From: Lycorma delicatula
Lineage: Eukaryota; Arthropoda; Insecta; Hemiptera; Fulgoridae
Direction of reading: 5' to 3'
Length of the DNA: 64,000 nt
NCBI RefSeq assembly: GCF_047948215.1
Contig: NC_134455.1
Location: 73,371,689-73,435,688 of the forward strand
Below the pieces are notes generated by a model. That model worked only from the letters and a program-made list of their open reading frames with translations. It did no database searches and was not told the DNA's origin. Made by a program: the position numbers and the translations under genes. Below are positions 44,770 to 56,079 of this stretch, one piece after another; the stretch's first letter is position 1; every line of letters starts with the position of its first letter.

Positions 44770-47700
44770 ACACCACATGACGTGGAGAATGATAATTTGG
44801 GAGCTTACATTATAGTGAAATAAAGATGATCACTATAATCAATCTTTTTTTCTTCATAAAATTTATAAAAAACCACATGAGTATCGTTTTCATTATCTAT
44901 TTATTGGCATTAAAACAGAGAAATACGCTTTTTTCAGGATTTTCGGAAAGGTAAAATTTAGATACATGTAAAAAATAATTGACGTCGTTAGTTTTATATT
45001 CCAACATGTTTAACTAACATCACTTTCAGAGTATCGGTTTGATAAAACGATTTTTAAAACTCCCCATAACATTTTATTTTCAAAAAAAAATCATTACGGA
45101 ATTTTATGGGCGTTTTGCAATAAATTTGGTACTTGAAGTCGTAAGTACGATTCAAATTTGACTACAACTATATGAAATAGAAATAATTTGATGAAGAATC
45201 GTTTGGATATTGGTTTAAAATCATTAAAATTATAAATGGGCTTCTATAACTGCAGTTTTCTCGTACAAGTACACACAGTTTTAACTGAACATATATACTA
45301 CTGGAAGTAGTAAATACGAATTTTTATTAGGTTGTATAAATCTACCATAAAACTTCACTACGTCATAGGTGGCTGTGAATACTTTATGGTATACGAGGTG
45401 TGCATGAGAAAGTGCCTGTTATCTTAGCATCATTTAACAGTTTTCAATGGTAGAAATTTATTTGAGTTTTTAAATGATTTAATCAAATTTTTTTAATATT
45501 TTTCATATATAATATAAAAAATAATTTTTTAAATAAAAAATATTTTTGAATTTTTTTTAGAATCAAATTTAAGAATATTTTAAAAATATTCCTAAGAATT
45601 CCTTGGAGTTATTTTAAATTTTTGCTTTTTACCCCTACCTTCTTGGATTTTACCAGTGGAACAATCTATTCTACCAGTAGGACAATCTACGCAGATGTTA
45701 AACACTTAAATTTTTTCAGTTGTGTACTCCGATGTGTGCAGGTTAATTGAAAGAAATTAATGCGTTATAAATAACAGGAAGGTTATTCATAATCAATGAA
45801 TAACCATCTGATTGGTAGAACTGCTATTTTACAATACGTCTAATCCTACAGAGTTTCAAATTTTAATTTTTTTACTCAGCCATGGAATTGTATTCCTCAT
45901 CGCGTTGGAGAATATCGAACAGTTTTAAGCCTATAGTCGTAGTTTTTGAAGTTATATTGTTTTTGAATTTATTCAGAAATCTGCCTTTACCCGACAGCAA
46001 TTTCTGACCTAATTTTGGCTTTTTATATAATTTTTCGTTGCCTTAAGCCATCCCTACGTTCTTAACACGAATCTCTTAATCATTTAAGGGAAACTCTTAG
46101 AATATTACCAAGGATAGAATAATCAAGGGTAAAGAAAAGGGTTGATAATAAGAAAAAAATTCAGAGATCGCAAAACAAAACAAGTGTACTTCTAAAAATG
46201 TGTCCTTCTCAAGTTTATCAGAATATTTCTTCCCATAATTCCTCGGAAGGTATATCTGAAGTATATATTTACATAGAATTAGAGATTATTTATCACCGAT
46301 TACAATTCTGAGTTAAACCAAACTTATTTTGTTCCAGGAACTAAAGATATATGAGAAAAGTATTAAGGAAACCCTCTTCCATCATCCCTAGAACTATGTT
46401 GGATTTGGAAATATCCATTTAAACATAAAAATTGTCCAGCTAAACCCATTAAAGGGCATGAGCCTTACAAGGCGCTGCCATCTTAAAATATTTACATCCA
46501 AACTTAATCACCTATAAATAATATGAGATTAGAATCTGTATTAAATTTTGAAACTTAAGTGAAATGATATTAATGTAGTATAATTTTTATCAAAAATTTC
46601 TCGTTAAAAAAATTTAGAAATGCCCTTTATCCAAACGAACCAGGTTTGTAATTAATTTTAAACAGATTCATGTATCACCAACTTTGAATTTTAACTAGAT
46701 AACATTTTTGTATTCTACAAACGCAGCAGGGATAGTTACAATTAAATAATGACAGCGTGTAAGGAAGTATCACTTAACATATAACTTAGATGATTTACGG
46801 GAACCGGTTTCTTTTAAACTTAAATTAGGCACTTTATCCTTTCATTCTTTTAATATATTTTGTGAATATTACACCTTGAAATGCTCTAAATATTTTGAAT
46901 CATCAGGCTATTAGGGTACTCAAAAGTTACTTTTATTATATAATGCTCTATGGAGATAGTGTTTTCAGAAAAGCTATGTTGTCTGGAAAAAAAATTTCAT
47001 TAATTTATTGACCTTACTTTATCTAGTAATGTCTTCCTATGATTGTGGTATATATAAAGCATCTGACGTGCAAGAAGGACTAACCAAATTTTCTTTCTCT
47101 GAAAGTATTGATGTTCATTATGTAGCCATTCAATATAATCTTATATAATTAAATATTACAATTTAATATTATAATTAAATATTAAATATTATTGAAGGGC
47201 GGGCTTGGTTTTTTCCAAAAATATTGTGGTTTTGTTGCTAAGAAAGCAACGGAAACCACTTCATTCCTCTTACTTAATAAGCCTGACATGAGGTGCTTGT
47301 TAATTTTGGAAATGGTGCAGTATGTTTGGGAGGGAGTTTTTCTTTTATCATGTTGTCTACAATAATAATGACAACTTGTATAGGTAAAATTATTACTACT
47401 CAAAACATCAAATAAATATTATATTACCACAAAAAACCTAATTAAGTACTAATGTTAACGTAGTTTATATAATTTTCTTGGCAGTTGTCAGTGATAATTC
47501 TAATGACAACTAATCAGTCTTCACTAAATTAAAGTAATTAATCATAAATGATTTAATTCTGTAGTAATTGGTCTTCATGCAAATAATAGAATGACATCGT
47601 GAAGTGATTAATTGTTATTGTACTTATTTGAAGCTAAATTTCCTTTATTTGTCATACATACGGAACTTCAGTGAATGAGTGTCATTGTAATAGCAAAGGG

Positions 47701-48590
47701 GCCAAGTTATTTATAGTGCAGTGTAATATAGTGTATACAGAACTAATAAATGATCCTTGGTAACGTTATTCTGAATAAATTAACGTACATCCTCTAACGT
47801 TAAATTAATTGATGTCAGATGGAAAAGCTGACAACAGAAATTAAATTTCAGATTGTATGAAATTATGTATTTGTTGTCACGTATTTAGCCAATAAAATAT
47901 TCCTATGCATCTATTAACTTATAATTTTAACTTGTACAGAAAATCGACAACAATTAAATTGGTTTATGGTAAAATAAACGTTACTTAGTAAAAATAAAAT
48001 TAATTAAACTGTATAATGATGTTAAATCATTTTTGAGGAGATGAAATATATGAAACTGAACAAATTATTCTAAATTTGAAGTCATTATTACCGAATACGT
48101 TATTAAAGTTTTTATTAACAAAACACAAATAATTAATACAGGAAATAATCAGGAATCAGTGAACAGCTTTACAGAAGACAGAATTGAATGAGTAAAATAG
48201 TAAAAATAGGTAACTTATTTAACTAAGTGAACATTTCAAAAGTGAAAATAAAAATAAAAACTACAAATAACCAATTAATGTATAATATATTGGGAATAAA
48301 CTTGAAGAAAAATCTGGCGAAGGGATGGATGGTTATAATTGAAATTTACTTCTGTATGGTTGAAAAACATGCCATTAAATAAAAGTCTCAAGGCTTAGAG
48401 CTATTTAAAATATAGAAATTTAAAGTAAGTTTAAAGTAAAAATACCTACAAGCCTTCATACATACAACTTAAAAAATTTCTGTTTAACAATAATGGGCTT
48501 CCTGTGAAGACAACGTGTGAGTGGTGAAGTATGCAATCACCTCGTGGAAGACTAGACCAATCATCACTATAAACCGGTAAAAACCCCATG
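44770..48590. other. AT-rich stretch without a recognised gene
   Basis: Nothing coding was recognised. A 21-bp tandem duplication (TACCAGTGGAACAATCTATTC and a variant, 45651-45671 and 45672-45692) is the only clear structure. Confidence 0.5.
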
Positions 48591-48614
48591 TGGCCCGTGG
48601 GGCGCTCTTTTGGA

Positions 48615-48751
48615 GGTTCAATGGGATGCTCTTATATCTCTGCAAACAATCGTCCAATTTTAAAAATTCAAACAGGGTATTTATTAGTAGGCTGAAGGCT
48701 AACTTTTACATGCATGAAGTACACTTACTATCTAACAGATCCCGGTTATTC
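48615..48751 (+). repeat. Tandem-repeat monomer left of the LINE insertion
   Basis: GATGCTCTTATATCTCTGCA and the next 45 bases correspond to AATATTTTTATATCTTCGCA and following bases at 51597-51660, right of the LINE. Removing the LINE puts the two roughly 130-bp units next to each other, so the LINE landed in a repeat array or duplicated segment. Confidence 0.55.
48734..48751. repeat. Left target-site duplication of the LINE
   Basis: AACAGATCCCGGTTATTC here is repeated exactly at 51576-51593, directly after the poly(A) tail. The first two A may belong to the tail. Confidence 0.85.
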
Positions 48752-51236
48752 CCGGAGAGGAGAGTTACTTGCAGATTTAATGGAGTCCCTTGGATACTAT
48801 TGTATAAATGATAATACTCCGACGTTTGAAGCTCGAGGCCATTGCTCAGTATTGGACTTGGTCATCATTGATGGCAGATGGGGAAGTGATCAATATGAGT
48901 GGCGTGTATTAGATCAGGATATTGCAAGCGATCACTTTGCTGTTAAGTTAATAATGAAGGATGGAGTATTTGTAACCATGGATAGACAGCTTCCACTAAG
49001 ACCTTCGGCACAACAGATTGAAAGAATAGTAGAAAGGGTCGCATATAAGCTCCGTAATATATTAGAGGCAACACCTGATACTCTAACGATGATCATACAG
49101 CAGGAAATGGACAAGGAAATTAGAGCCACCAATCGCAGGGGACAAGTATGCTGGTGGTTTGATGAAATAGCGGGCTACCGGAAAGCATTACAAAAAGCTA
49201 GAAGAAAAAACAAAGGCTTAGAATTAGAGGTGGTCAGGAATATGACATGGCAGTCCACGCATATGTTCAAACGAGAAGATTGCTAAACAGGTCCATCAAA
49301 AAGTCGAAGAGGGATCATTGGATGAGATTGTGTGAGGACTTGGACAAGGATCCCTGGGGCCAAGCCTACAAAATAGTATTGAAGAAATTCGGCAGGCGTC
49401 TACCAACACTCAGTAAACGTCAAGCAGAGGTTCAGTTTAAAGAACTTTTTCCATGTGAAGAAGAAATCGGAGTTATTTTACCAGAGTTTGAACCTAGACG
49501 ATTTACGCCTGCCGAGTTAGCTTGTGCAATTGGACAGCTAGGTAATAAGAAGAGCCCTGCCATCGATGGCATACCAGCAGCCATACTGAAAGGCTTAATA
49601 AAGAAGTTGCCTTGGGAAATGACGGACTTGGCCAGTTATGGGCTTGAAAGGGATTCTTTTCCCAGAGGTTGGCGGGAGGCCAGAGTGGTTTTCCTCCCAA
49701 AAAGTAATGATCAACAATGTCAAGTGAAGTATAGACCACTTAGTCTATTGAACAATCTGGGAAAGGCGGTTGAAAAAATGTTGGCCGCCAGAATTACTAG
49801 AGAAGTTGAAGAAGGTGAAGGGATTAGCCCAAATCAGTTTGGTTTTTGGAGGGGACGCTCCACTGTATTAGCTGCCAACAAGGTAATAAATTGGGCCCTT
49901 GAGGTAAAACGTGGTACATGGAGAACTAGAAGAATTCCGCTTCTTGTCTCCTTAGATGTTAGAAATGCTTTCGGCACAGTAAAGTGGAGTGAGATTCATA
50001 GGGCATTACAGGCAAAAAACATCAGCCCGTACTTGAGGAGACAGGTGGCGAAATACCTTTCAGAAAGGACTTGTACAGTGAATTCACAAGAAGGAGAATT
50101 GATATTCAATATATACCGTGGAGTTCTCCAAGGTTCGGTTTTGGGTCTTCTTTTGTGGGTCCTCACCTTTGATGATGTTCTACAATTGGACTATCCGCCT
50201 GGTGTGGAAACAATCGCCTATGTGGATGATTTGGCAGTCCTTGTACAGGGAAAGACGGGATTAGAGGTGCAGGAGAAGGCCAATATGGCGCTTGCAAAGA
50301 TACATGAATGGTTGCAAGAAAAGGGACTTATGTTATCAATTAATAAATGTAAGTTCATCACGTTTACTGGTAGAAGAGTTATAGAACGTCTGAACATTGT
50401 TGTGAATGGACAGGAAATAATGGAGACAAGCTGCCTGAAATATCTGGGAATTCTCTTTCAGAGAAATTGTGCCTTTTCTGAACATATTAATAGTATATGC
50501 AATAAAGCGGACAACATGATAAAAGGGTTAAATATGATCATGTCAACAAAGAAGGCTCCTAGAGCGTCCAAAAGAAAGGTGACAGCATCGGCAGTTGTAT
50601 CATCTTTATTGTATGCAGTGCCTGTATGGTGGACTTCATTACGAATCAAGAAAAACAAAAATAGACTTGTGAAAACGCATAGGAGGCTGTTACTGGGAGT
50701 GGTTTCCGCTTACAGAACGGTCTCCTATGAGGCACTTTGCGTTTTGGCAGCAGTACCTCCAATCGACTTAATGGCCCATTACAGGGTAGAGATATCGCAA
50801 GGACGAAACTCAGGAGGCTAAGCATAGGCTGATAACTAGGTGTAAAGAAAGGTGGAGAGAGGTAGGACCTGCTGGCAGGACAAAACAGCTAATCCCTGAC
50901 CTTGAGAGTTGGATCAATAGGAAACACGGGGAGGTGGACTTCTTTTTGTCGCAGTACTTTATGGGCCACGGTAATTTTAATTATTACCTTCACAGAGTTG
51001 GGAGAAGACAAACGCCGGCCTGTATGTACTGCGGCATTGAGGACGATCCAGACCATACCTTCAAGGAATGCATCAGATGGATACAAAATGAGACGGGACA
51101 CAAATTTATCAACGATGAGACCTGAGGAGATTACGAGTAACATGCTACATAGTGAGGACGATTGGAAAAGAATTGAAAGAACTATCAGGAATATCTTAAC
51201 AGTAAAATACGAAGACGAGAGGAAACTGGGCTTCTG
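48752..51236 (+). pseudogene. R1-clade LINE ORF2: endonuclease C-terminus and reverse transcriptase
   Basis: The first segment (RRGELLADLMESLGYYCIND ... RVLDQDIASDHFAVKLI) is the end of the APE-type endonuclease with its SDH motif. One frame change near 49250 leads into a 524-codon RT frame (49247-50821): VVFLPKSNDQ, YRPLSLLNNLGKAVEK, QFGFWRGRSTVLAAN, VSLDVRNAFGTVKW, then YVDDLAVLV (50219-50230) where this group usually has YADD. It ends with PPIDLMAHYR. Another frame change leads to GHGNFNYYLHRVGRR and ACMYCGIEDDPDHTFKEC, the C-terminal CCHC-like cluster, and after a third change to GF and stop near 51236. Some usually conserved residues are altered (SPAIDG for SPGPDG, GVLQGS for GVPQGS). 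The ATG at 48714 belongs to flanking DNA, not the element. Confidence 0.85.
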
Positions 51237-51237
51237 A

Positions 51238-51552
51238 GTGAATAGATTAGGGTAGGGTGGGTAGCTCCAGTGGTGAGGGCTGACATGCTTAGGTGTGTCA
51301 GTTCCAAGGATCCACAGGACTCCGAGGGAGAATAGGTCTATACAAGTGTAAAAGACCCATCGATGCGTCACGACTTTCCAAGGTATGGCGTAGCGATACA
51401 GAAGGGCAAATGAGACTCAGAAGACCTGACCGGTGGGCCGACCTGCCTTGCCGGACATACAGCTGGTAGGTGAGGAGGCCCATTAGAGTATAACAGGCAC
51501 TCCCCTGGGGTGGCGTAATACCAACCAGTCGGACTGGCCCAGGGGAGCAGAG
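51238..51552 (+). other. 3'UTR of the R1-clade LINE
   Basis: GC-richer than the surroundings, with no ORF in element sense. Two phrases, CTCCCCTGGGGTGGCG and GGCCCAGGGGAGCAG, form an imperfect inverted pair near 51500-51547, just before the A-rich tail, and could make a terminal stem-loop. Confidence 0.55.
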
Positions 51553-51593
51553 TAAAAAAAAAACAAAAAAAAAAAAACAGATCCCGGTTATTC

Positions 51594-51670
51594 GGAAATA
51601 TTTTTATATCTTCGCAACCGATCTTTCGATTTTCAAAATTCATACGTGGTATTAGCTAGTAAGAATAATC
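51594..51670 (+). repeat. Tandem-repeat monomer right of the LINE insertion
   Basis: Partner of the unit at 48615-48751: TTTTATATCTTCGCAACCGAT, then GATTTTCAAAATTCATACG and GGTATTAGCTAGTA align with the left unit. Confidence 0.5.
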
Positions 51671-52850
51671 TTTGAAAATAGAAGTTTATTTAGAAAAATA
51701 AATGTAGGAAATCCCAATCGGTCGGGACACAATATAATAGTAGGAGGGTTGATTAAAACAGTTATTGAAGAATCTGGAAAGGTAGAGGACGAAATAACTT
51801 AAAAATGATAGATAATCTAAAATGATAAACAAGTTTTGGGAGAATGGAAGAAATATGGTGCAAGAGACTTGCCTCAAAGAAAAACAAACTTGGCAAAGAA
51901 TTGCATGACATTTCCGGCTAGTAATAATAAAAATCAAAAAAGCAGGAGTCAAAAAACAAAATAAACAGAAATACATTTTTTGAAGTCGGGAATAAATTTT
52001 AAGAAAGTTTTTTCAAAAATATTCATACAAAGATTTAAGTTTTACAAATTTTCTGAAGTAAAGTTTTCTACCTAAATCAAACATCCTCCTTAATAAAGGC
52101 TAAAATAAGAAAACGGCAATCATAAAACCTTTCTACATTAAGATTCGTGAACTGTATTTTAAAAAATCTGTAGAAATTTCTTGTTAGCTCTATATACACA
52201 TATTGTTAGTATATACTCACATATATTTGTTATATAATTAAGCTGAAGGGAAAAAGAGCAAAATAATAAAAAAATATAGATATATTTCAATTTTAAGAGA
52301 TAAAAGTTTGAATTTTTGAAAAAAAACTTTTTTTGGATTATTTACATAGCATTGTCGGTTAGGTAACAAATTCGCTCTATAAAATGCCTTTGAAGATAAT
52401 CGAAATTATTTTTTCTCGTTATTCCCCTCCCTTTTAACGAATTTAAAACAAAATTTATATGATCAATGTCCCATTTATAAAATACTTTTATCTCAGCCAA
52501 ATTTGAAGAAAATCGGCACTTTCAATTCTGAGATATAAAACACACAGGACTGCGCTACACAGTTGTACATAAGTACTTACAAGTGTTTTTTTTTTTTTGG
52601 TCTAGATGAATTAGTGGATCCTAAAACGTAAAGATTTGCAAAAAATCCGATATCCCATTTTTGCCACGATTACCAAAGCCTTTTTTCTATGTTTCTATGT
52701 TTATTATAGTATTTTTTATTTCAAATCCGCAAACCATAATTGAGTAGAAGAATTTACTAACATGGATTTAAATAAAACTTGATTTTCTAATGAATTATGT
52801 AGCCTATGTTTTATTTTATCTAACTCCTACTTTTCTTTACTTTTCTCCTG
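51671..52850. other. AT-rich stretch without a recognised gene
   Basis: A 96-codon reverse frame (51686-51976) is low-complexity and not called. Confidence 0.5.
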
Positions 52851-52854
52851 AATT

Positions 52855-53990
52855 CAGCCTCTGGAATGTTCCTTTTTAGTTTCCAGCAGTTATTGGCAGT
52901 ATATTGCATATTCGGGCTCCATTTTACTTTTTAGTAAGTTCCTATCATTGTTTATAGACATTATTTATTTTGTTTCTATCATTGACATAATCAGGTGAAA
53001 AAGTTCACCATGCTCATTGCTTACATTACCAAGGTTAGGTGAAAAAATCCATATGTAGATAAAATATGTATAATTTTAGAGATATATTGCATCCCAGTTT
53101 TTTATAATATTTAGGAAGTTCACTCAACAATCCTATATAGTTCTCAGCCTTCTTTTCACCCTGGAATATTTTAACAATAAAGTGATACCCATGCTGCTTT
53201 CTGAGATTTATTCAAGCTTTTCTCAAAGTTTACATATCTGTGGTCCAACAAATATTCGTTCTTTGATTTTTGCCTTAGTGATGCTGAGAAAGTTGCTCTA
53301 AAGATATAAGAGAACTTGACTATTACGATCGATTGCTTTGACAGAATCATTCACCAGACAGTTTTATGTGTAATGGTGGAAGATTTTGTAAATCCAAAGA
53401 TTCACAAGAGCTTGACAAAGAGCATTCTTGTGCCCTCCAATGAGTGATTCTCTCGTGAGCTAGTTTTTTTTAATATAGTGGTTTTCTCCTCCCTCTGCTG
53501 TTTCATTCGCATAAGAAACAACAGTACGTAGTATAAGTAACTAAGCGGTAGTCCTAATAAAATGGCTATTTACAGATTTTCCAAGAATATTTTCTATACT
53601 GTATCGTCTTAGTAAAAAATTTATATTGTCATATGTCTCCATCTTTTTTGGTGCATAAGCAAAAAGAGCTAATCATCATTCTGAAACAGTTCCATTAATA
53701 ATCTCATTTCCATTGTGAAGGAGGATGGCTTTAAAACTATCTTTAGAGAAATATATAAACAATCTCCACTCCTTAGAATTACTATCCTGTCTTAGTAAAT
53801 CAAGTAAAGAATTTACATCACAGCAGTACTATATTATTTTGTAAGGAGAGCAAGCGCTGAAATTCTTGCTATAATATGGAAACATCGTATTTTTAGTGCC
53901 GATATCAACGAGATTAACCTTGAAGCCAGTAATTTTGACTCAATTTTAAACAAATTAAGATCATGAACCAATACATTACGTTTACGTCAC
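52855..53990 (-). pseudogene. Degraded copy of a repetitive invertebrate ORF family of unknown function
   Basis: On the minus strand, collinear pieces read KLLASRLISLISALK (near 53950), FKYCCDVNSLLDLL-like and DSNSKEWRLFI (near 53790), FKAILLHNGNEI (near 53730), KKMETYDNINFLLRR (near 53640), VSYANETAEGGEN (near 53510), AKIKERIFVGPQI (near 53250), KKAENYIGLLSELPKYYKKL and GCNISLKLYIFYLHMDFF (near 53120-53060), then NVSNEHGELFHLIMSMIE (near 53000). I recognise this order (EWRLFID, LKAVLLHNGN, Y-x-KYCCFLC-W, KEG-FVGPQI, GCNMSLK-HFLHSHLDFF, DEHGERFHQDI) as a family present in very many near-identical copies in arthropod genomes. I know no established name or activity for it. Over ten stops or shifts are present. 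Copy number suggests it travels with a mobile element. Confidence 0.6.
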
Positions 53991-55065
53991 ATTAAGTTTT
54001 ATTAATATAAACATTTACTCACAACAAGTTTTTAGAAGTGTTTAGTCTTAATAGAGAAAATAAAAAAAAATCATTTTTTACTAATGACATTAAAAAAAGA
54101 TTGAATTCTTAGAAAAAATCTTGAGGTCATGTGTTCAGCGTCAAAAAGTGCGTAAAAATAAGCGAAAATTATCTGTGTAACAAAAATTTTGTAGACCAGT
54201 TTAAACAGAGATAGGTTATTTTTGCCCCATAACAATATTTTTATCTTTTATTCAGACCTGTTATAAAGTTTAAAAATTATTTGGAATAATCTGGTCAAAA
54301 TAAAGATTGTTTTTCAAAAAGTTTTAATACATTTTTGAAATTATGATATGTTGTTTTAAAATATACATGAAATAAACCTCGTGATGATAATAATTATGTA
54401 AAATGTCACGTTCAGTGAAATATCTAACTTCTTGTGTGAATCAAGAAATTGTAATGAGCATTGCCAGGTTAAAAGCACATAAATTATTAAACAAATGTCC
54501 CGTGTGTAGAAATTCACTAAATTATGGAAATTAGTAAGAGCTGTAGGTTAAAGGATAATGGTATGAGTGCTGAGAAGAAGCATGCGCCTATATTCGTATG
54601 CATGATAATTTTGGAAGTATTATACATACATATGTGCGTATATATATGCTTTGTGGGTCGTGAGTCATGCGCACGTATCTATAAAGAGAAAGATTGAAAA
54701 TAGAGTTTTGCATCTCAACATATATTTATTTCCACCTCATGTATGTCATATAATATAATATCTTTGTTAGTTAATCGATATTCGTTAAGAAAAAGTCAAA
54801 AGCGTAAATTTAAAAAATATTAATATTCTCAAATTTGCGAATAAAATTTTTATTTTCTACTTTCTCTATTATATGACAGTAGAAAAGAGAAATGATCTCA
54901 AAAAATGCTCCTTTAAGATTTTTGTGTTTTTTTTTTACTTGTGAGGTCTCCAGATTCCAAAAATATGAAAATAATATTTTCAAAAATCTGTATCGTTTTC
55001 TTTTATACCTCAAAAATAGTTTAATATTCAATCATAATAGTATGGTTGCTTTTTGCTTTTATATT
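53991..55065. other. AT-rich stretch without a recognised gene
   Basis: No coding element. Overlapping open frames on both strands near 54810-55173 are low-complexity. Confidence 0.5.
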
Positions 55066-55068
55066 AGA

Positions 55069-55865
55069 CTAGCTTTTACCCGCGGCTTCGCTCGCGGTGA
55101 ACCTTTAAACGAAATACGCGAGCAACTATGTCATGTCGATCAGTGGCTTTTTGCCCGGGCATTAGCTCTTTAGTTACATCCTGCCACGAAGGATTACAGG
55201 TAAAAGTTACGAAGAGGTCAGGCCTGCCGTAAGTTCGTACATAAGCGAAAGCGTCTTGAGTGTATTCATGCAGATAACGGGACAGTTCACAAAAGTAGAA
55301 GGCAGAATAACCATCTTGCCTATGTCGTTAAGTCTAATATTACCATCTGCGCTAATCATATCTTGTAGATGGATGTAATTTTCAGCTCGTAATTTCGTCT
55401 GGTTTATAGAAATGTAACGAAGTCGTTCGCTCTCTACTCTAATATACATATCTACCAAGAATTGATTAAAGAGTTGCCTTGACCGCGAAAGGAGATTGAA
55501 GTCGTGCTCTCGAAGCATCATGTAATACGCATAAAAATCCATGCAGGAAACGTTTTTACTGGGAACTGGCTGTCTGGATTAATGACTGGTATATTGAAAT
55601 GATATCCTGACTCACATTTACTGAAAATTAACGGGTACTGCAAAGCATCATAAAATTTATGAGTTTCGGCTACGCTTTTCAGCGTATTATTATGTGCCCG
55701 TAACACTATGTCTCGTGGAGAGCATGGGTCACCAGTAACCAAAACAGCAACTTCATTGAGCATCGGCGCATTATAACGCCTCTCATGTTCGCCACGTGGA
55801 GTCCGATCAGCATGAATGACCGCGATGTAATTATCTGGAGGCCAGTTTTCAGCATAAGACTTGTG
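55069..55865 (-). mobile_element. Helitron fragment: Rep-region coding joined to a 3' terminus
   Basis: Helitrons move by rolling-circle replication using a Rep/helicase protein. On the minus strand the coding runs NYIAVIHADRTPRGEHERRY, NAPMLNEVAVLVTGD, PRDIVLRAHNNTLKSVAETH, YDALQYPLIFS, then RQLFNQFLVDMYIRVESERL, TKLRAENYIHLQDMI and KMVILPSTFVNCP. After a frame change, YVRTYGRPDLFVTF-like and DRHDIVARVFRLKV follow. This is the N-terminal Helitron-like domain, in order. Directly after RLKV comes CACCGCGAGCGAAGCCGCGG, a small hairpin, and then CTAG (55069-55072) followed by T, a Helitron-type 3' end. The rest of Rep and the whole helicase are missing, so the copy is internally deleted. Confidence 0.75.
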
Positions 55866-56075
55866 AGATTCATTACACCATTGATGTTCCATACAGTGAG
55901 TCTCAGGTAATTATTCCTCATCAATAAAGTTTAGAAATCACCTTCGTCAGCAGACCCAGGAGGTTCTCAATCTGTTGAACGAACAACTCAACGTTACTCG
56001 CTAGCTTCTCAAATCTATCCAGTGGAACGGAATTTTATTATCGGTTTCCGCCATTGCCTCAGCGAAGGACCTGGG
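55866..56075 (-). pseudogene. Jockey-like LINE: ORF1 end and ORF2 start
   Basis: On the minus strand, MAETDNKIPFHW is followed after a frame change by FEKLASNVELFVQQIENLLG and LLTKVISKLY, then a stop (55921-55923). This is like the amphipathic ORF1 tail of Jockey-type elements. The stop TGA overlaps the ATG of the next frame (55919-55921), MRNNYLRLTVWNINGVMN, which has the WN-x-NG motif of an APE endonuclease start. The endonuclease is lost within about 20 codons, where Helitron coding takes over. The join (about 55865-55885) is a chimera or nested insertion. Confidence 0.55.
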
Positions 56076-56079
56076 AGTT

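Larger units (their letters stand above)
48752..51575 (+). mobile_element. 5'-truncated R1-clade LINE
   Basis: It runs from within the endonuclease domain to an A-rich tail (about 51553-51575) and is flanked by an 18-bp target-site duplication. The 3'UTR is 51238-51552. Loss of the 5' end and the exact flanking repeat are standard for target-primed reverse transcription that stopped early. Insertion looks comparatively recent, because the duplication is perfect and the RT frame is long. Confidence 0.85.

Noticed and set aside
48714..48751. ATG starting the endonuclease frame
   Set aside because: It lies in flanking DNA left of the LINE and inside/before the target duplication, so it is not the element start.
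50889..51371. 160-codon reverse frame
   Set aside because: Antisense shadow of the RT C-terminus and 3'UTR of the LINE.
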